This document shows positions 36,663-44,163 of a DNA stretch of 64,000 nt, in pieces. A model generated the notes under the pieces. That model made no database searches and was not told where the DNA came from. It saw nothing but the letters and a program-made list of their open reading frames with translations. The position numbers and the translations under genes were made by a program. Source of the stretch: Bog-950 sp046329515 (lineage in GTDB: Bacteria; Bacteroidota; Bacteroidia; Chitinophagales; LD1). Each line of letters begins with the position of its first letter. Within the stretch, counting starts at the first letter, position 1. Where the stretch lies: assembly GCA_046329515.1 (NCBI GenBank), contig JAXLUM010000001.1, forward strand, positions 62,001 through 126,000, written 5' to 3'.

Positions 36663-36899
36663 TTAAATTTCGTGCAGGTGTTCGGTTTGGTAGCTATGCT
36701 CCATAATAATACGCACCGAGGTATTACTTGGGGTAAGCAACTGCTTGTTTAACATGCGTTTAGCGCGTACCAACTCCATAAATTCCTCAATAAGTCCCGG
36801 ATCTTTAGCCATTTCCAAAGCAAGGAATGCTTTTTGCTCCTCAGTGGTTTCGCCGTAGGCGTGTAGTAATAAAAGGTCTTGTGTAGAGATTTGTTCCAT
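36663..36899 (-). CDS. Small helical protein, possible partner of the adjacent ECF sigma factor
   Basis: 78 aa from the ATG at 36899 (MEQISTQDLLLLHAYGETTEEQKAFLALEM); a start at 36962 would add a basic, unlikely extension. The sequence LHAYGETTEEQKAFLALEMAKDPGLIEEFMEL resembles the cytoplasmic N-terminal helices of anti-sigma factors, which often read YxxGELSxEExxxxExxLxxDPxLxxE. It has no zinc-binding HxxxCxxC and no membrane helix. Lying 267 bp downstream of an ECF sigma gene on the same strand, it could be a soluble anti-sigma-like regulator; this is inference. It has its own terminator. Confidence 0.6.
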   Translation of the reverse strand: MEQISTQDLLLLHAYGETTEEQKAFLALEMAKDPGLIEEFMELVRAKRMLNKQLLTPSNTSVRIIMEHSYQTEHLHEI

Positions 36900-37100
36900 G
36901 TTGGTGATTTTGTTTTTACCACCATTAAAACGCGGGGCTTTTCGAATATTGTACTGCATCATTAAAAAGTTTTAGAATTCCTTTGAGCGAATATTTCGTT
37001 GTAATAAAATCAACTGAAATTTGATGTGTATGCCGTTGATTCATTCTACTAAGTAACGGTGCAGCCTTGCGCTTTATTATGAATGTTTATGCCAAATAAA

Positions 37101-37131
37101 TTAAAAAGCCACTCCTTTTACAGAGTGGCTC
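37101..37131 (-). terminator. Terminator after ECF sigma gene 1
   Basis: AGCCACTC / GAGTGGCT (arms 37107-37114 and 37123-37130) is followed on the minus strand by TTTTTAA. Confidence 0.88.
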
Positions 37132-37166
37132 AACCAACATGTTAACCATTTATATTGACGTTTTCA

Positions 37167-37754
37167 TCAGGCCTTTATTAATGCCATATTGTTTTCTTCC
37201 ATTAAGCGGCGAAGGTTTATTAGCGCATAGCGCATACGGCCCAGGCATGTATTTAAAGGGGCGTTGGTGCGTTCTGCTACTTCGCGGAAACTTAAGTTGA
37301 AGAAATGGCGCAGTATTACTACTTCCTTTTGCTCTTCCGGTAATTGTTCAATCAACTCTTTCAATTTGCCCTCTAACTTTTCAAGGTGCACATGGTCCTC
37401 CACACGGGTTTCTTCAAATATCAGGTGCTTAAACAAATCATCACCTTCGGCAGTAACAATTGCCGGTGCGCGCTTAACCTTACGGAAGTGGTCCATACAA
37501 AGGTTGTAGGCTATGCGCATAACCCAGGGCGCAAACTTGCCCTCTTCGTTATACTTGCCCGAACGTAAGGTGTCAATTACTTTAATAAAGGTTTCCTGAA
37601 AAATATCTTCCGCTAAAAACTCATCTTTTACCATACAGTAAATAGATGTATATACTTTATTTTTATAGCGTTGAATCAGTTTTTCCAAATCTTTTTCGTT
37701 GCCCTGCAGGTAGCTTTTTAAAAGCTCCTGGTCAGTTTTAAATGGTGTACGCAT
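37167..37754 (-). CDS. RNA polymerase ECF-family sigma factor, paralog 1
   Basis: 195 aa. Sigma-70 region 2 is clear (LEKLIQRYKNKVYTSIYCMVKDEFLAEDIFQETFIKVIDTL, then APWVMRIAYNLCMDHFRKVKR), and region 4 is the helix-turn-helix EEQKEVVILRHFFNLSFREVAERTNAPLNTCLGRMRYALINLRRLM. No extra domains. It recruits core polymerase to a dedicated regulon. A close paralog with the same layout is 2.5 kb away at 40292-40873, and the SBBP-repeat T9SS gene between them is divergently transcribed from this one. The signal and the regulon are unknown. Confidence 0.95.
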   Translation of the reverse strand: MRTPFKTDQELLKSYLQGNEKDLEKLIQRYKNKVYTSIYCMVKDEFLAEDIFQETFIKVIDTLRSGKYNEEGKFAPWVMRIAYNLCMDHFRKVKRAPAIVTAEGDDLFKHLIFEETRVEDHVHLEKLEGKLKELIEQLPEEQKEVVILRHFFNLSFREVAERTNAPLNTCLGRMRYALINLRRLMEENNMALIKA

Positions 37755-38192
37755 AAACTCAGGTTTTAGTGGTTTATTAAATCTTTATTGTCAATTCAAA
37801 CAGGTCACTTAAGCTGTTGAACAAAAAATACAAACATGGTGCCGTGGCGTAAAGCGCACATTAACGGCGCTTTTTAGATGGATTTAAGGCTTAATTGTAA
37901 TAGCGGAGAGTAATTATGGGAATGAAAATCCCCATATGATTTGAGTATGGAGAAAACAAAGTGCTTCCACAGCCCTTAGCGAAGTTGCCGCTATGCGTTA
38001 CAAGTTTAAAACGCGCACACATATAGTATATGATGAAAGAGAAAAGGAATTAACAATAACTATAGGGTATTGATAATTCAGCCGGCTTAGAGCAGTGCGC
38101 TATGCTAATTGAAACACGCATTAAAAATAAAGTATGATGAAGAGTTGATTAAAGGAAGGTAATTTCTATTTTGGATAACTAAACCTGAACCT
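37755..38192. other. Divergent intergenic region (438 bp)
   Basis: Spacer between ECF sigma gene 1 and the SBBP-repeat gene. A terminator-like hairpin AAAGCGC / GCGCTTT + TT lies at 37851-37875 on the plus strand although no plus-strand gene ends there, and an inverted repeat TATGGG / CCCATA lies at 37915-37936. No ORF is convincing. Confidence 0.5.
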
Positions 38193-39890
38193 ATGAAAAG
38201 AAGCTTACTAACGCTTTTATTAATTCCCCTATTCTTTTTAGTTAACGCGCAATCCCTTGGTTGGGTGAAGCAATTAGCCGGCGATGGACTTGCTACCCCC
38301 TATAGCATGGCTGTTGATAAGCAAGGCAACGTATATTCTGTAGGTTGGCTGAACAGCAGTTGCGATTTTGACCCCGGGGCCGGCACGGTAACCCTTACGG
38401 CCAATACACTGGATGGTTATGTTTCAAAACTGGATAAAGACGGCAATTACCAGTGGGCCTATAACCTTGGCGGCAAATTTGAAGACCGCATTAATGACAT
38501 AGCGCTTGACGCTGCCGGTAATGTTTACCTAACCGGCTTTTTTGACGATAGTATTGACTTAGACCCAACCACCGGGGTTATGCTTGCAGTGCCACAGAAT
38601 AACCGTGCGGGGTTTTTAATAAAACTGGACTCTATTGGCATGTTTCAATGGGCCAAGGTGTGGCAGTCGAACCAAGGAGTGTTATGCACTTCTGTTACCA
38701 TTAATGCAACCGGCCATATAATTGTAGGCGGTGGCTTTACAGGCACTGTAGACCTTGACCCTGATGCGGGCGTAAGTACTGTAACTGCCGCTTTTATAGG
38801 CGATGCCTTTGTTGCCGATTTTGATGCATCAGGAAGTTTGGTGTGGGCGAAGCATATTAAAAGCACTTTTGCGGGCAGTGCAAGGGTAGATGCTTTAGCA
38901 ACAGATGGCAGCGGTAATGTATTTGTTACAGGCGCCTTTAGCAATAAGGTAGATTTTGACCCCGCACCTGCCTTGGTGGAATTGACCTCGGTAGGGCTAA
39001 CCGGTAACCCCGATGTTTACCTGCTTAAATTAAGCAGCCAGGGAAACTTTAGCTGGGTAAAACAATTAGGAGGCGATGATATTGATATACCAACCGATTT
39101 AGTAGTTGATGGAACAGGCGCCGCCTACATAAGCGGTTACTTTAATGATACTGCTGACTTTGATGCCACTGCCGCCATCAATAATTTTATATCGCGCGGT
39201 TTGGACGATGGCTTTTTACTAAAGTTTGATAACGCCGGTAACCAGCAATGGAGTAAGCAATTTGGCGGAGGCGGTTATGATGAAGGTTGGCGAATGGTGT
39301 ATGACAATAGTTTTGGATATATCTACTTGACCGGTGCGTTTTCTGACACTGTTGATTTTGACCCGGGCGCGGGGACTAATAATTTAATGGCGCAAGGCGA
39401 CCAGGATATTTACTTAAGCAAGATTGATGTAGGAGGTAATTTTTTATGGACCAAACAATTCGGCGGGCCCTTTATTGATGCAAGCTCAGGTATAGGTATA
39501 AGCCAAACTGATAATGTTTACATGAATGGTTATTTTTTAGACCACGCAGATTACGACCCGGGTGTTGGCGTGGCAACATTAACCGATGCGCAAAACAGTA
39601 TGGATGGTTTTGTGTTGAAGATGGATATTGCTACTGGATTAGAAGAAGTAACTAAGGACAAAGGGCTTTTAGCTTACCCCAATCCGTTTAATGATGTATT
39701 GTACATTACTGCGGATGACTTTACAACTACAGGGGTTAGGGTTTATGATTTGTTGGGCGCTGAAGTGCCTTCTGAAATCAACCTCGGCAAAACCACTGCA
39801 ATAAAACTTACTGCTGCTACCGGCATTTACGTGGCGGCTGTTAAGGATAACTTAGGCCAAATACATACCTGCCGTTTAATTAAAAATTAG
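38193..39890 (+). CDS. Secreted SBBP-type beta-propeller protein with T9SS sorting domain
   Basis: 565 aa with signal peptide (MKRSLLTLLLIPLFFLVNAQ). Seven repeats of about 62-68 residues are visible, each with the pattern (A/G)xGNVYxxGxF, an acidic DFDPGAGT-like loop (CDFDPGAGT, IDLDPTTGV, VDLDPDAGV, VDFDPAPAL, ADFDATAAI, VDFDPGAGT, ADYDPGVGV) and GxWxKQxGG. These match the SBBP repeat of bacterial beta-propellers. The Asp-rich loops could bind calcium. The end (LAYPNPFNDVLYITADDF ... IHTCRLIKN) is a T9SS type A sorting domain. It is a secreted or surface protein; ligand unknown. It sits between two paralogous ECF sigma genes. Confidence 0.9.
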   Translation: MKRSLLTLLLIPLFFLVNAQSLGWVKQLAGDGLATPYSMAVDKQGNVYSVGWLNSSCDFDPGAGTVTLTANTLDGYVSKLDKDGNYQWAYNLGGKFEDRINDIALDAAGNVYLTGFFDDSIDLDPTTGVMLAVPQNNRAGFLIKLDSIGMFQWAKVWQSNQGVLCTSVTINATGHIIVGGGFTGTVDLDPDAGVSTVTAAFIGDAFVADFDASGSLVWAKHIKSTFAGSARVDALATDGSGNVFVTGAFSNKVDFDPAPALVELTSVGLTGNPDVYLLKLSSQGNFSWVKQLGGDDIDIPTDLVVDGTGAAYISGYFNDTADFDATAAINNFISRGLDDGFLLKFDNAGNQQWSKQFGGGGYDEGWRMVYDNSFGYIYLTGAFSDTVDFDPGAGTNNLMAQGDQDIYLSKIDVGGNFLWTKQFGGPFIDASSGIGISQTDNVYMNGYFLDHADYDPGVGVATLTDAQNSMDGFVLKMDIATGLEEVTKDKGLLAYPNPFNDVLYITADDFTTTGVRVYDLLGAEVPSEINLGKTTAIKLTAATGIYVAAVKDNLGQIHTCRLIKN

Positions 39891-40007
39891 GTGGAACCCC
39901 TTTTTTAATACAGTAGGGCTGAACCCATCACCCACTTTTTAACAACTAAAGGGTTTACACAAGTTGACACTTTTAAAATGTAAACCTTACTCGTTTTGGT
40001 ATTAAAA

Positions 40008-40057
40008 TATTGACAGTCAATACTTTAATACATATGTATTATTTTGTAAAGTTTACA
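40008..40057. promoter_or_regulatory. Array of three perfect palindromes
   Basis: TATTGAC-A-GTCAATA (40008-40022), TAATACATATGTATTA (40026-40041) and TGTAAA-G-TTTACA (40045-40057) follow each other with centres about 18 bp apart. Each is fully self-complementary. They look like protein-binding sites or the core of a small replication/transfer or operator region, but no adjacent gene start points to a target. Confidence 0.6.
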
Positions 40058-40110
40058 CGGGTCTATTTTGGCCGGTCTTGTAGTTAGGCTGGTTTCATGT
40101 TACCCTAAGT

Positions 40111-40140
40111 CCTCCCCTTCGGGGAGGGTTGGGTGGGGTT
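40111..40140 (+). repeat. REP-like palindromic repeat, solo copy 1
   Basis: It begins CCTCCCCTTCGGGGAGG, a hairpin with TTCG loop, and ends GGGTGGGGTT. This is nearly the same as the end of the DUF559 element in ileS at 54839-54870 in the same orientation. Confidence 0.85.
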
Positions 40141-40167
40141 TGTATTCGTACCACCTCATACAATATT

Positions 40168-40210
40168 CCTCCCCTTCGGGGAGGTCCCGAAACTTCAGGA
40201 GGGTGGGGTG
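40168..40210 (+). repeat. REP-like palindromic repeat, solo copy 2
   Basis: CCTCCCCTTCGGGGAGG is followed by a second small hairpin (TCCCGAAACTTCAGGA) and GGGTGGGGT. It is a direct repeat of solo copy 1, 57 bp away, with the extra hairpin inserted before the GGGTGGGG tail. Confidence 0.82.
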
Positions 40211-40226
40211 CTTTCCGTTCATCCAT

Positions 40227-40258
40227 AAAAAAACCGCCCGTTTTAGCGGGCGGTTTAT
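40227..40258 (-). terminator. Terminator after ECF sigma gene 2
   Basis: AAACCGCCCG (40231-40240) and CGGGCGGTTT (40247-40256) form a strong stem; on the minus strand it is followed by a run of T's. Confidence 0.9.
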
Positions 40259-40291
40259 GCGAAAAACAATTGTAAATCCAACAACGAATTC

Positions 40292-40873
40292 TTATCTGAT
40301 AGCCACTTTGTGTTCTTCCATTAAGCGGCGCAGGTTAATTAAGGCATAGCGCATACGGCCCAGGCAGGTGTTCAGCGGGCTTTTGGTGTACTCGGCAACT
40401 TCCTTAAAGCTGAAGTTGAAGAAGTGGCGAAGTATAACTACCTCCTTCTGCTCTTCGGGCAGCATTTCAATCAGCTCCTTCAGTTTGCCTTCAAACTTCT
40501 CCAGCTCAATATGTTGTTCGGCCGGGGTTTCGTCAAACTTCATGTATTTAAATACATCATCGCCACTGCTGGTAACCACACCCGGGGTGCGCTTAACACG
40601 GCGGAAGTAATCAATACACAGGTTATAGGCTATACGCATAACCCAGGGCGCAAATTTGCCTTCTTCATTGTATTTGCCTGAGCGCAGCGTATCAATTGCC
40701 TTAATAAATGTTTCCTGGAAGATGTCCTCTGCCAAAAACTCATCTTTTACCATGCAATAGATAGATGTGAAGACTTTTTCCTTGTGGCGTTGGATAAGTC
40801 TTTCTAAGGCAATCTCGTTGCCTTGCAGGTAGCTGTTTACCAGCTCCTGGTCGCTCATGATGGGTGTACGCAT
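40292..40873 (-). CDS. RNA polymerase ECF-family sigma factor, paralog 2
   Basis: 193 aa. It is collinear with the sigma factor at 37167-37754 and very similar to it in both region 2 (KVFTSIYCMVKDEFLAEDIFQETFIKAIDTL) and region 4 (EEQKEVVILRHFFNFSFKEVAEYTKSPLNTCLGRMRYALINLRRLM). The main differences lie in the region 2-4 linker (TPGVVTSSGDDVFKYMKFDETPAEQ), as expected for sigmas with overlapping promoters and separate control. No anti-sigma gene is adjacent. Monocistronic with its own terminator. Confidence 0.95.
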   Translation of the reverse strand: MRTPIMSDQELVNSYLQGNEIALERLIQRHKEKVFTSIYCMVKDEFLAEDIFQETFIKAIDTLRSGKYNEEGKFAPWVMRIAYNLCIDYFRRVKRTPGVVTSSGDDVFKYMKFDETPAEQHIELEKFEGKLKELIEMLPEEQKEVVILRHFFNFSFKEVAEYTKSPLNTCLGRMRYALINLRRLMEEHKVAIR

Positions 40874-40968
40874 AACCTTTAACGTTTTAGTGGTTAAGGA
40901 AAAATTAAACGTAGATGTTATGCTATAAGCGAAACCGGTTTTTAAGTTTTAAAATCAAAAAATACTTA

Positions 40969-41039
40969 CCGCAAAGGCACTAAGACGTAAAGGTTAATTT
41001 CACATTTATTACCCTTTGTGGTCTTTGTGTTCCTGGGGG
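40969..41039. repeat. Imperfect GCAAAG-type inverted repeat
   Basis: The left arm CCGCAAAGGCACTAAGACG (with TAAAGG, to 40993) is roughly complementary to the right arm CCTTTGTGGTCTTTGTG (from 41013), separated by an AT-rich loop. Such GCAAAGnCnCnAAGACG palindromes occur as dispersed repeats in several bacterial groups; this is the only copy I noticed here. Confidence 0.6.
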
Positions 41040-41171
41040 TTGTTTTTTTTTACTGTTTAAAAAATGAAATTCAAAACGCACTTACAAAAAGAAGCAGCTA
41101 CGGGTTTAGGGTGCACACTAATTCTTGTGTTATATACTCTGAAAATTATAGGTAGAAATAGCTCTAAAACT

Positions 41172-41179
41172 TATTTTTG
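41172..41179 (+). promoter_or_regulatory. Candidate -7 element of uvrA
   Basis: TATTTTTG is an exact match to the Bacteroidota TAnnTTTG element, 47 bp before the TTG start of uvrA. No matching -33 element was found at the expected spacing. Confidence 0.45.
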
Positions 41180-41226
41180 CGTTTCTGAAAAATGAGAAGT
41201 AGAAGGATGTTTCGCTAGAGCTTTCT

Positions 41227-44043
41227 TTGAATTATTATACCGAAGTTAAACAAACAGAATTGAAAAACAAAAATACTGAACAAAAAATTTTTATAAAAGG
41301 TGCCCGGGTCCATAACCTTAAAAATGTGGACGTTGAGCTGCCTAAAAACAAGTTTATAGTCGTTACCGGGGTTTCCGGCTCGGGTAAGTCAAGTTTAACA
41401 ATTGACACCCTGTATGCCGAAGGCCAGCGCCGCTACGTGGAAAGTCTTTCCAGTTACGCCCGCCAGTTTTTAACCCGTATGGATAAACCCGATGTTGACT
41501 ATATAAAGGGATTGTGTCCGGCCATTGCCATTGAACAGAAGGTTTCAACCCGCACCACCCGCTCAACTGTTGGCTCCCTTACTGAGATATACGATTACCT
41601 GCGCCTTTTGTTTGCCCGTATAGGCAAAACCTATAGCCCCCTTAGTGGCGAACTGGTTACCAAACACGAAGTGCGCGATGTGGTAGACTTTATTTTTAAG
41701 CTGAAGGAAGGGGAGAAGGTTTACATCTACTTTGAAGAAAAGGTAAAAAAGAGTGTTGCCGAAGAACTGAAGCTGTTGCTGCAAAAAGGCTTTACCCGCG
41801 TTAAGCTGGGCGATGCCGAAGTGGGCAAGGTGGAAGAGATGCTGGAGAATAAGGAAACAGCCAAGAGCAAAGCCAAAACCATTAAAATATTGGTGGACCG
41901 TGTAGTGGTAAAGAAGGATGATGAAGACCTTAAAAGCCGCGTAGCCGATTCAGTGCAAACTGCTTTTAATGAAGGGGGCAACGAATGCACTATTGAATAT
42001 GGAGAAGGCAAGGCCACTATTTTCAATAATAAGTTTGAGGCTGATGGTCTTTCATTTGAAGAACCCAACCCTAACCTGTTTAACTTTAATAACCCCTATG
42101 GTGCATGTAAAACATGCGAGGGTTTTGGTACCGTAATGGGCCTTGATGAAGACCTTATTTTTCCGGATAAAGAACTTTCCATTTACGAGGGCGCTGTTGC
42201 CCCTTGGCGTGGAGAGAAAATGAGCGAATGGGCTGAGCCGCTAATTAAGAAGGGGATAATGTTTGATTTCCCCATACACCGGGCGTACAAAGACTTAACG
42301 AAGAAAGAGAAGGAATTACTTTGGACGGGTAACTCTTACTTTAATGGCTTAGAGTATTTCTTTAAGTATTTAGAAGAGAAGAGTTACAAAATACAATACC
42401 GCGTAATGCTATCCCGCTATCGCGGTAAAACTACCTGTCCTGATTGTCATGGCAGCCGCATACGTAAGGATTCGCAATATGTAAAAATTGACGGTCGCAA
42501 TATTTCGGAACTGTTGATGATGCCCATACAGGACTTATATGCCTTTTTTAAAGCATTTAAACCGGAGGGCAGCGATAAAAAAATTGCAGAGAAGATTTTA
42601 CTGGAAGTTAATAGCCGCCTGCAAACCATGATGGATGTAGGCCTTGGCTACCTTACGCTGAACCGTATTTCTAATACATTAAGCGGCGGCGAAACGCAGC
42701 GCATTAACCTAACGCGCAGCATTGGCAGTAACCTCACTTCCTCACTTTATATACTGGATGAACCAAGTATAGGCTTACACCAGCGCGATACGGAACGCCT
42801 TATTAAGGTGCTGAAAAATCTGCGCGACTTAGGCAACACAGTAGTGGTGGTAGAGCACGATGAGGACATTATGAAAGCCAGCGACCACCTGGTGGATATG
42901 GGGCCCGAGGCCGGCGTATTTGGCGGTGAGGTAATGTATAACGACAGTTCCGACAAAATTGAAAAGGCCGGCACCTTAACGGGTAAATACCTTACCGGCA
43001 AGCTGGAGATACCTTACAATGCCAAACGCCGTAAGCCAACCAACTGGATTGAAATAAAAGGGGCTACCCAGCACAACCTTAAAGATGTTACGGCCCGTTT
43101 TCCGCTTAATGCCTTTACGGTAGTTACAGGGGTAAGCGGTTCAGGCAAAACAACCCTTATTAAAAAGATTTTGTATCCGGCCTTAATGCGCTTGTTTGAT
43201 AGTGCAGGCGAAAAGCCCGGCCAGTTTAAGGAGTTAACCGGCGATTTAAAGCGCATTACCGCCGTGGAAATGATTGACCAGAATCCATTGGGCCGTAGCT
43301 CGCGCTCAAATCCGGTTACCTACGTAAAGGCGTACGATAACATCCGCGATTTATTCAGCAAGCAGCAGCTTAGTAAACTGCGCGGTTACCAGCCTAAAGA
43401 TTTCAGCTTTAACGTTGAAGGTGGACGCTGCGAAACCTGTAAGGGTGATGGCGAAGTAATTGTAGAAATGCAGTTTTTGGCCGATGTGCATTTAAAATGC
43501 GAGGCCTGCAACGGCAAAAAGTTTAAAGAAGAAATACTGGAAGTGCAGTTTAAAGGCAAAAACGTTTACGAGATTCTGGAACTGAGCGTGGACGAAGCAA
43601 TTAACTTCTTTAGCGAGAACCATGATATTGTAGTAAAGCTGGCGCCGCTTAAAAACGTGGGCCTGGGTTACGTAAAACTGGGTCAAAGCAGCAGCACCTT
43701 AAGTGGTGGCGAGGCGCAGAGGGTTAAACTGGCATCCTATCTTACCAAGGGCACAGCCCCCAACCCGGTGCTGTTTATTTTCGACGAACCTACTACCGGT
43801 CTTCACTTTCACGACATTAATAAACTTCTTTCCTCCTTTAATCATCTAATAGAGGCCGGCCATAGTGTGGTGGTTATTGAACATAATATGGACGTTATAA
43901 AATGCGCCGATTGGCTGATTGATTTGGGCCCTGAAGGGGGCGACGAAGGGGGCAATTTGGTATACCAGGGCCAGCCTGAAGGTATCCTTTCGGCAAAAAA
44001 CTCGTATACGGCTATGTATTTGAAACCCAAATTGCATCATTAA
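41227..44043 (+). CDS. uvrA: Excinuclease ABC subunit A paralog (UvrA) with degenerate first zinc module
   Basis: 938 aa. The start is TTG at 41227: the frame is closed at 41200-41202 and no ATG occurs before the conserved GARVHNLKNVDVELPKNKF. Two ABC ATPase halves are present: Walker A GVSGSGKSS (about residue 48) and GVSGSGKTT (about 636), signatures LSGGETQR and LSGGEAQR, Walker B LYILDEPSIGLH and LFIFDEPTTGLH. The C-terminal zinc module is intact (CETCKGDG ... CEACNGKKF). In the first zinc module only CKTC (about 294) is left: the earlier CxxC pair is replaced by EADG near residue 270. The form RYVESLSSYARQFLTRMDKP with FARIGKTYSP is one I associate with a second UvrA type in Bacteroidota. 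It recognises DNA damage with UvrB in nucleotide excision repair. Confidence 0.93.
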   Translation: MNYYTEVKQTELKNKNTEQKIFIKGARVHNLKNVDVELPKNKFIVVTGVSGSGKSSLTIDTLYAEGQRRYVESLSSYARQFLTRMDKPDVDYIKGLCPAIAIEQKVSTRTTRSTVGSLTEIYDYLRLLFARIGKTYSPLSGELVTKHEVRDVVDFIFKLKEGEKVYIYFEEKVKKSVAEELKLLLQKGFTRVKLGDAEVGKVEEMLENKETAKSKAKTIKILVDRVVVKKDDEDLKSRVADSVQTAFNEGGNECTIEYGEGKATIFNNKFEADGLSFEEPNPNLFNFNNPYGACKTCEGFGTVMGLDEDLIFPDKELSIYEGAVAPWRGEKMSEWAEPLIKKGIMFDFPIHRAYKDLTKKEKELLWTGNSYFNGLEYFFKYLEEKSYKIQYRVMLSRYRGKTTCPDCHGSRIRKDSQYVKIDGRNISELLMMPIQDLYAFFKAFKPEGSDKKIAEKILLEVNSRLQTMMDVGLGYLTLNRISNTLSGGETQRINLTRSIGSNLTSSLYILDEPSIGLHQRDTERLIKVLKNLRDLGNTVVVVEHDEDIMKASDHLVDMGPEAGVFGGEVMYNDSSDKIEKAGTLTGKYLTGKLEIPYNAKRRKPTNWIEIKGATQHNLKDVTARFPLNAFTVVTGVSGSGKTTLIKKILYPALMRLFDSAGEKPGQFKELTGDLKRITAVEMIDQNPLGRSSRSNPVTYVKAYDNIRDLFSKQQLSKLRGYQPKDFSFNVEGGRCETCKGDGEVIVEMQFLADVHLKCEACNGKKFKEEILEVQFKGKNVYEILELSVDEAINFFSENHDIVVKLAPLKNVGLGYVKLGQSSSTLSGGEAQRVKLASYLTKGTAPNPVLFIFDEPTTGLHFHDINKLLSSFNHLIEAGHSVVVIEHNMDVIKCADWLIDLGPEGGDEGGNLVYQGQPEGILSAKNSYTAMYLKPKLHH

Positions 44044-44163
44044 ACCGAGATTTCAACCGTTAGGCGTCAGTAACTTCACCCTGCCCCCGCAGGGATAAGA
44101 ATAGCTTTGGAGAAGCGTTTTTTTGCTGTTGCCGTGGTTGAACGAATAACGAACAAGCTGTAA

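Larger units (their letters stand above)
39891..40291. other. 401-bp intergenic region with palindrome cluster and REP-like repeats
   Basis: No gene is supported here. From left to right: an inverted pair GTTTACA (39953-39959) / TGTAAAC (39979-39985), three perfect palindromes at 40008-40057, two REP-like repeats at 40111-40210 and the terminator of the minus-strand sigma gene at 40227-40258. An open frame across 40068-40349 is only a translation of the repeats and the sigma gene's antisense strand. Confidence 0.7.
40874..41226. other. Divergent intergenic region before uvrA (353 bp)
   Basis: It holds an imperfect inverted repeat of the GCAAAG type at 40969-41039 and the candidate uvrA -7 element at 41172. 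No gene seen. Confidence 0.5.

Noticed and set aside
40068..40349. 93-aa plus-strand open frame in the palindrome/REP region
   Set aside because: It translates the two REP-like repeats (SSPSGR twice) and then runs antisense into the sigma gene; no domain and no ribosome-binding site.
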